This document shows positions 8,501-17,500 of a stretch of DNA of 64,000 bases, in pieces. The notes under the pieces are model-generated. The model was not told the DNA's origin, ran no database searches, and was given only the letters and a program-made list of their open reading frames with translations. Origin of the DNA: Fluviicola chungangensis (GTDB lineage Bacteria > Bacteroidota > Bacteroidia > Flavobacteriales_D > Crocinitomicaceae); contig NZ_VLPL01000006.1 in the NCBI RefSeq assembly GCF_007558725.1, positions 1-64,000 of the forward strand. Direction: 5' to 3'. The position numbers and the translations under genes are program-made. Numbering within the stretch: the stretch's first letter is position 1; every line of letters starts with the position of its first letter.

Positions 8501-11500
8501 TCCGTAACTTGGCATTGGCTCAGGGTTCATCATGTCCACCTGTTCCTTCAACGTTCCCAATCTACTGGACCCGTATAAATTGCGTTCTTCCAGGAAGTAA
8601 TGAACTTCCGAGGCTTCCACCTTGTGTTCGTACATACTCAGTTGATTCCCCTGCGCATCCAGGACATAATACGTTGATTTCTTTAAGATCGACGGCACTG
8701 CATTGGTATATTCGTGTTTGGCAACCCGGTGCCCCATGGCATCGTAATCAAAACGCAAATGATTTTTTACAGAGGTCGACATGCGCTGAATTTCTTTTAC
8801 CTTGCCGTCTACACGCCACACAATGCGCTCAATCTCTTCCTGGGTATCGTGTACCAGACGTCCTTCGGCATCGTATCGATAGTTATTGCTTGTGGCAATC
8901 ACGGCTGAAGCCGGGTAGAAAGGTCCCATATCATCGATATCCGTACTGTCCAGTGATGCGTTCTCACTGTCATTGACATGATACAGGCGGTTTCGGACCA
9001 ATTTGTTGGTGGTATTGTCTAAATGGTAGCGATAGGTCAGATCCTCTATTCTCGTTCCGTCTCGCTTATGGCGTTTCTGAAATAAGATGTTCCCCATAGC
9101 GTCGTAACTAAACTCATTGTAATACGAATTCGTGTAGGAATCCGGCCTCCATTCGCCGCCACTCAATCCATTCTCGTAACTTCTGCTTTCCTTCAAACGA
9201 TTCAGCTGATCGTATTTATAAGCATTCAGCATCGGTAGTTGGGCATGCGTTTCAGGATGTGTAATAGCCGTTTGCATGTACCGGATATTTCCGTTGTACA
9301 GATCCGAACTGTTTAGTCCGGCATGACTGCTTGCATTTACCGGTGCCTCCGGTGTGGCTCCTGAAATAGCCGCATAATCTCCTTCATAATAATGCAATCC
9401 GAAACCAAAGACATCTTTTGCAAAATAAGCATTCACTCCGTCCGGATCACTGTCTTGCCCCGGATCGGTTCGGTCTCCGGCATTCTCATCTGCTTCCAGG
9501 ACGGAAGAGTTCACCCCTTTTAGCCAGCCTTGCAGGTTGTAGTAATAATCCACTCCCTGCAGGTTGTTTTGTCCCACTTCCACACGTGCCAACGGACCAT
9601 GCGCATAATAATAATACTGCGCATCATTCTGCCAGTCGGCATTTGCAGACAATTCATTCTCTTTATTCTGGGTCAGGCGGTTGATTTTCGTCAATGGTTC
9701 GTGTGTATTCGTATATACTTTACGGATACGATTATCCGCGTCATACGTATAGGCATGGTGCCACTGATCTGCTTGTCCTGCCTGAACGCTCATACGGTGC
9801 ACATTTCCACTCAACAGATCATACGAATACTCCATTTGCTTAAATCGCTGGGAAGCCAATGAAGGATAAGTCACCGCCATTTTCTGGTTATCATGGACCA
9901 ACAATTTCACATTTCCGTGAATGTCGTAGTTGTAATGGGTTGCATGATCGAAAGTCTGATCGTCTGCATCGTAAGTCTCTTCATACGTAACATGCATAAT
10001 CCGTAAACGCATATTAACCGGATTTGAGGTCAGTGCAGACGGTAATCCTGTTATGTAGGTGGTATCGTAGTAAGATCGGGTAACTTGAGAACGCGTCCCC
10101 GTTCCACTAATCCAATCGGTTAAACGGGTATCATCCATCGTAACAGGACTGAAATACCCGTTCACAATGGTTCCGAATAATTCCCTGAAGTTTGTTTCGG
10201 CACCCGGATTCTCCTGTTTCTCCCCCGCTTCATAGACACGGCCAAGTTCATCATACAAGGTGTAGCTATAGAGGTTATCCGCTTCCTGTCGTGCATTGCG
10301 GCTTACAACTATGCGTCCTAAACGATCGTAATAGAAATGATTCGTATAGCGGCTGCCCTCATCGTAAATATGTCGTACATACGGATAAGCAGCCGTTGAT
10401 GCAGAAGCCGGGTTTTCACCACCCACCAAAATCGTTGTGGCAGAAGCAAGTTCGATGGTATAAATCGGTGGTAAAGCCACCGATAACGGATCCGTAGTTG
10501 TCAGGTTGCGGGCTTGCCAGGTACAAGCTGACATAAACCCGTTCGTTGTAATCACCGGACTCGCATTTCGGTAATAGGTTCCGTTGTCCCCCACAATAAT
10601 TCCGGATAAATTATCGAAGAATGCAATATCCCGGAAATTAGCAGATGACAATCCTGTTGGATACGTCAGTGGAGCTCCCGCAGCTGTATAGTGTTGGTAT
10701 AGTCCGGCATTACCCACCACAATATAATCCCCGTTTCCGAAGACATGCAGCGCATTCACACCACTTGAGACTGTATTCACCGTTGTTTGAGTAAACGTGC
10801 TGTTCAAATCAATGCGTTTGACCGTAGTTCCGTCAACCACATAAATATTCTGCGGATTCGTTCCTTTCGATACGGTCAAGATGTTCGTTGCGGCAAATGC
10901 AACCGAAGTGGTACCGGTATTGGTATTTGCCTTCAAAGTAGATCCATTACCAAACAACAAGGCCTCACCGGAAGACAAAGTCCAGACAAACTTGTACGTC
11001 GCTACCGGATTCTGTGTCCCCTGAGGCCTTCCGATCTCCCAGCTTCCTCCACCGTTCCCTGTGGTACGAACCACGTAATTCTTCGCCACAATAGATCCCA
11101 ACGAACCATCTTTAAAATGCACATCCGTAATACCCGGAATAAACACATTGTTGTTCACCAGGGTAGCCGCACCGAATTGCTGCTGTACATGTCCTTGTTC
11201 TCCACCGATCAGGACATTCTCCGAACTACTCTTTTTAGCGATACAGCTCAGGTTCATATTACCCTGATTGATCAAACTCAATGGAATACCCGATACTCCG
11301 CTCACTGCAGGAGAATAAAGGAGTGTTCCGTTATTTCCGGCAATGTAAATTCGCTGACCCGGGGTCACAGCTACGGCATTCAAATCGGTTGTTGGTAAAC
11401 CTTGCAACACGGTGTTTCCTGTGGTCATCATCAAATCGGTGCTGGCCATACTGGTGTAAGAAGTCAGTGTTCCTTTTTTGGCCAACCCATTCTGCCCCAC

Positions 11501-14500
11501 AAAATAAACGGTCGAAGCGTTGACCTGTGCATCATAAATATGCTCGTTCACGCGATTCAAAATACGCTTCAATGTGGAAGTGCCTGCATCCCAATGATAC
11601 ACCAATCCGTCATTACCAAAGGCAAGCAGTTTATTTTGTGCTTCGTCCTTCACCAATACGTTGAGTTTATCTGCATACACTTTATTGGAGTAATCGATTG
11701 TGGAAGTAATCAATGAACCTGTTCCGTTTAGGGTCACAAAGCAGCTGTTTCCGGTCGCATTGGCAGCCACCAAACTTGTTCCACGGGCTTGAATTGTTGT
11801 GGAACTAAATGGTAAATTCCCAATGCTCGTATTGGTTGTCGTCGCATCCAGAGCAACCGAACCGCAGCTTGTTCCGCTTACATTACTCAAATAGAAACGC
11901 TGATCTCCCAAACTCACTTTATTGATCCCGGAGCTTGCTATAAGGGTTGATAAAGCCTCAATATATGCAGTGCCAACGCGTCTTAAACGAACTGCCTGGC
12001 CGGTTTCCGTGACAGCCACCCCGTAAATGGTACTGCCGGATACCCAATGTGCTTCCAGTTGGATAATTGGATCAGCAATACCAGAATAACTAAACTGCTG
12101 CCAAACCGGCTGTGCAACTGTTGCGTCTTGCGTATAGAAAATCGTTTGATCATTAGAAACAATCAACTGAACCGCGCCCGTTGTTGTTTTTGTAACACTG
12201 ACTGCCGTTAAATTACCGGCACCGTTTGGAGCAACGACATCTACCAAGTGGTCCTGACCCGAAAGATAAGGGAATATAATTGCAAGGTGCTTGTTTTCCC
12301 CGACTGCCGCAATCACATTGCGGTCTTTCGAAATACTCATCGCTTCATAGGTCGTATCGGACAGCTTGGCCCAGTTCTGAGCCCCGTCAATGGTACGATA
12401 TACTTGGCGCTTTCCATCTTTTTCAACCAAGGCAATCCCCTGGTTCTGATCAAAGAAACGAATGCTGTTGATAGTGTCAGACAAATTAGATGAGCGATGC
12501 ACCCAGCGGCTGGAAGAGTTGGTGATATCCGTATTTGCATAAATCCGGCCTTCCAAATCAGATCCGTATGCTTTATCTGTATCATAATAATCTACATCTG
12601 TGAAGTTCAGGGTGCTTGCATTCGACAGTTCTACCCAACTTGATCCGTTAAACTGGTAGAAACGGGATAACTTCTCTGAAGGATTATAGGTTGTACAAAA
12701 ATAACTTCCCGACACCACTTCAACACTCAATACGTCATTTCCGTTCAGACCGCTGTTCAGCAGGGTAAATGCTGGTGTAGCAGATGTAAAATTCGTACAG
12801 TGTGCAGCCAATCCATTATCACCCACAAACAGGATAGATGATGAACTCAGCACAGCCACATCATTAATTGTTTGAATCATTCCTGATGTCCCCCATGAAA
12901 TCACTAAATCCCAGTTTTGGCCGCCGTCAACAGTTTTCAATATTGTTCCGGCCTCTCCCACAGCAACTCCATAATTGGCATCTATCATCACCATTTTCTT
13001 CAGATCCGCCGAAACCAAATTCGTAACACGGCTCCAACTTTGGCCTCCATCCTGTGTTTTATATAGATAGCCTCGGTTTCCGATTTCTCCAACCAAATAA
13101 CCATTGGTTTCGGTCACCATCTGAATTTTCCGTGTAATCAATTGACTGTTTAAGCCATTGGGTAAAGTCTGCTCAAATCCTGTCATCGGATCCATATCCG
13201 GAGAGGACTGAGCTACCAATTGGTTCAGGCTATTATACTCATATTTTGTCTCCAACCGGTGCGTTGTGAAAACAGTCTTCAATCCTTGTGTTCGGTCATT
13301 GTTAATCTGAACATTCAAAGGGTCCGTATCCGAAGTAATGTCCAGTAATTCCACTCCTGCCGGTGGAACTGTTTTGATCAGATTACCCGCTAAATCATAA
13401 TAATAAAGCATGTAATGATGTTGTTTGTCGCGGTAATTCGTAAGCAGTTTTTCCTGTGTTTGCAAACAATGATCCAGGTACTTTTGGCGTGTAATGGAAT
13501 TCACACTATCGATGTATTGATTGTATGCATTCTGTGCATTTACGGTTGCAAGGGTAACTTGCATGGCAATACAATCATTTTCCAGTTCTACCTCCGGCAT
13601 TTCAGGGAATATCCCGGAAGTCGGCTGCGGGGTACATGGTGGTCGCTGGATACAGTTCATTTTACCCAAAATGTAATTGTCAAATTCGGTCTGACTGCTA
13701 AACGTTACAAGTCCGTTAATTACTGCATCCAGCGCCGCACAATAGTTATTCATACAGTTACATAATTCCAGACTGTCAAACACCTCATAGGTAAAATAAA
13801 CTAAAGTATAAGTCGATTGAAGAGTCAAAAAGTTACGTGTACATACCAGATACTCCGAATAAGCAGTTTTACAAGGATCTTCGGTTACATTAATCAGATC
13901 ATTGCTACACATACGCGCAATGCTGGAATAATTGTCAAAATGCCCCTGGGTCGCAAAGGAAATGTTGTTGGCAACTATCGACTCCAGGGTATCGATGAAT
14001 GCTGCTGTACAATTACACAATCCATAAGCATTAAAAAAACCGGATGACATGGTGTCCTGGATAAGATAAGTGGCAGTGGTAGAATTATACGTCCCTACGG
14101 CTTCGAGGTAATCATAATATTCCGGACATGAATTACAAGCGTTGTCGATGGAAACAAAGGCATTGAAGTCGTTCACATTTGCAAACGGAACATGATACGT
14201 TAATAAATCATCCAGCAAGTCATTATATGTTTGCACACAAGCACAGTATTTGGAAATGAACAATGCCTGCGATATCGGTGTTATATCATAGGGGTAATTC
14301 GAATTTTCATTGAAGTTAGTGACGGCATTCAGATAATTGGTATAAAATTCGGAACACGTAACCGAATCATAACCTACCATCGGCATCATTTCAACCATTC
14401 CGGTAAATGAATTCTCAGATGAGTAACTAAATGCTGAAATCTCATTGTTTCCAACTGTTAATTGGTCGAATTCTTCAACAGATTCAACAACTGTTCCCAT

Positions 14501-17500
14501 TTGAGCCAGGAATGATACTCCCAGAGAAGCAGTATCCGAACATGGCTTACATTCTTTCAGCGTGAAGCAGGTAGATCCATGAATAGTATCATAAACCAAC
14601 CCTGACGGCGTATTAAAACTGGCAACACAAATAAAATGAGTATAACCGGATTGATTGTCCAACTCACCGGTCAGTTCAAAATTACCCACACTGGAGATAT
14701 TGTCAAATTGAACGTATGGAGAAGTATTCAAGGTTAATACCAGGTCACAATTCCCCGAACTGATTGTCAAGACACTATCTGCATCAATACTTGTTGTTGC
14801 AGTATCTCCATAAGGAAACGCACCTACAATTTCAGGTGTGGTGTAAATACTTGAATACAAATCAATGGTATTCGTTCCGTTGTAATTTACAAGTTCATCA
14901 GCCAATAAGACCTTCAAATCTTCAAATACTTCGAAAGCCGGTCCCTGACAATTCGCCGGTGTCGGTAAATCACACTCCCCTGCAGAAATCCCTATGGTAT
15001 CCCCATTGTGAATTTGATACATTACTCCACTCAAAAGAACAGGTGCTGCACCATTTTCAACGTATTCCATCTCAAAGGAATAATCGCTCGTGGAAGTCAT
15101 CGTTCCGAAATAACCCTGTGATGAAAACGGACCGCTTAAATCAGCAAAATTAAGGTACAATCCGTCTGTATTCATTACCGACGCGTCATAAATCCGTAAC
15201 GCTCCCGAAGTAGTGGTTTCCAGCATCAGATTAGATCCTGTATTCGATGCATTTTCAATGTAAATAGACGTTAAATTAACTGTGTTTCCCATAAAAGAGG
15301 AAGCGTAATTAGTCAAATTAACCGGGCTCGAAGGAGCGAAATTCCCATCCAGTAACAATACATTCATGGCGGTCGTTAAATCCAGTGCCAATTGATTCGA
15401 AGAACATTCCTGTTCAAAGGTACAACCGTCCAGTTCAAAATAGGTCAAGCTTCCTGTCATCGAAAACACATGCGACATCGTATCAAAATAAGTAGCTTCT
15501 GCAGTAAAAGTATGTTCACCCGTTGCAAACAAATTGGTCACACCTGTAACATCTGCCCAGTTCTGAGATGCAGATTTGTTTAAGGTTAAGGTTGCAAAAG
15601 TAGTTCCTCCTTCCTTCCAATCAGCAGTAATCGTATTCGTTCCAACTGTTGCTTCATAGGTTAATGCAGGAATGTTTCCCGGGTTGTAAAAGGAATTGCT
15701 GGCCTGGAATAAACCGCTCAGGAAGGTGTTCAAATTCAGGTTATACGAACCTGAGGTCAAATGATCCGACGTTGCCAATTCATTCAGTAAATACTGCAGC
15801 GTAAATGCTGTGGGACACTGACCTGTTTGAAGGTAAATATTGTATGAAGTACTGTTTGCGTCTTGCTGTGCTGCATCGTCGTGATTCGGGAAACGTTTCG
15901 TCTTATTGCGGTAAAGTATATAAGAAAAAACCGAACAGGGCTGGCCCTGATCCCAAAAAGGAAAGTAATAGGACGATGGTCCTGTCGGGAAAAATCCGAA
16001 CAAAGGATGCGGAACGTATCCTTCATCGCCGATACACGCGTTGTAGGAATCACAATTTCTAATGGCCTTACAGGTTGCTAATGCTTGCTGATATTCTTGT
16101 TTGGTACTCATGTACAATGCTTTCAGAATACTCCATTCCATATTCAAAACAGCTGTATCCGTTACGCCATTGTATAGTTGTCCGAAATTATAACAATCCA
16201 CATCCGGAAGAGAAGGTAAATTGGATCCGCATCGTGCAGTATATGCGGCGATTTCCGGCATCGAATGCCATTCTCCGGATACAAACTCATATTGCCCGAA
16301 CTTCTGCATAAAATCCAGCCAGTACCCGTCACAGGTTGGTGTTTCGAAATCTCCGTGATAAAATACAAACGGATCCCAGGGTTTTAATGAATCCAAAGGA
16401 TTATTTCCAGTTGGTGCAAACCAAAAAGTGGGTTCACCCTGCGAATCAATAAAGCCATTGGCTTGGGCAGCGGCAAAAGAATTGGTATTGTACAATAAAT
16501 TATCGAAGGAAGCACTACTGAAGGCATCAGTAAGCGCGTGTTTATCCTCGTATGAAATACACGATTCATAGTAGCAATATTCCGGATGGTACTTCACCAA
16601 CGAGTTAGCCCAACTTAGTTCGAAGAGATCAACAAAATCAAGAACTGAATTTAATTGCTCCGGATAAATATAATAGTGGTTCAATGTTGCATCATACTGA
16701 ACCATGTTATTGTTTACCGGTGCCGGCAGATAAGCACCCGGATTCAACGGGTCTTCCTCTACAACTATTCGCGAACGTATACCGTTTTCATCTGCATAGA
16801 TATTCAATGTCCCGTTCGGAGTCTCCAATATGGGTAATCGCCAGCTTGCTGATGGTTGCGGTAAAATATTGGATGTGTTTAATATGGATAACGGACCACT
16901 TAAATCAGTTGCCCCGGTTGAAGGATTTCTGTACTCCGCATACTGTCCTCCCGGAGACATATCAATCTTTAATGTACTCAGATAAATCTCGCAATCTGTC
17001 TTTTTATCCTTACACAATTCCTGGCAATCCTCCACGCGCTGGTAATACTCCTGAGCAGTTCCGATTCCATTGCTCACAAAGTTCTGAAGTGTCCCTAATT
17101 CCTCCAGGCAATTATCGCAGGTAATAGCACAAATCGAAGAATCAATCTGCGCCATTTCAGCATCCAAAAAGTCTTGATATGTTAAAATACAATCACTCGA
17201 GTCTACTAAATTCACATAGGCCTGAACGGCTTCTTCCAATACCTGAATCTCCTTCGACAAGGTATATTTACCCATCGGGAGATTCACGCTGTTCTGAGCG
17301 GAATAAATCACCGAATCCGGACACGAAGAAAGAAAAACCAGGTTACCCAATGTATCCCGTGTAAAACTGCCTATCAGCTGATTTTGAAGTGTATCGGAAA
17401 GCAAATCAATCCCACATTCATCTTTTAAACTCAATTCCAATTCATAGATACAGTCCACACAGATACCGTCCAAACAGGTATCAGCCAACGGAAATGTAAT

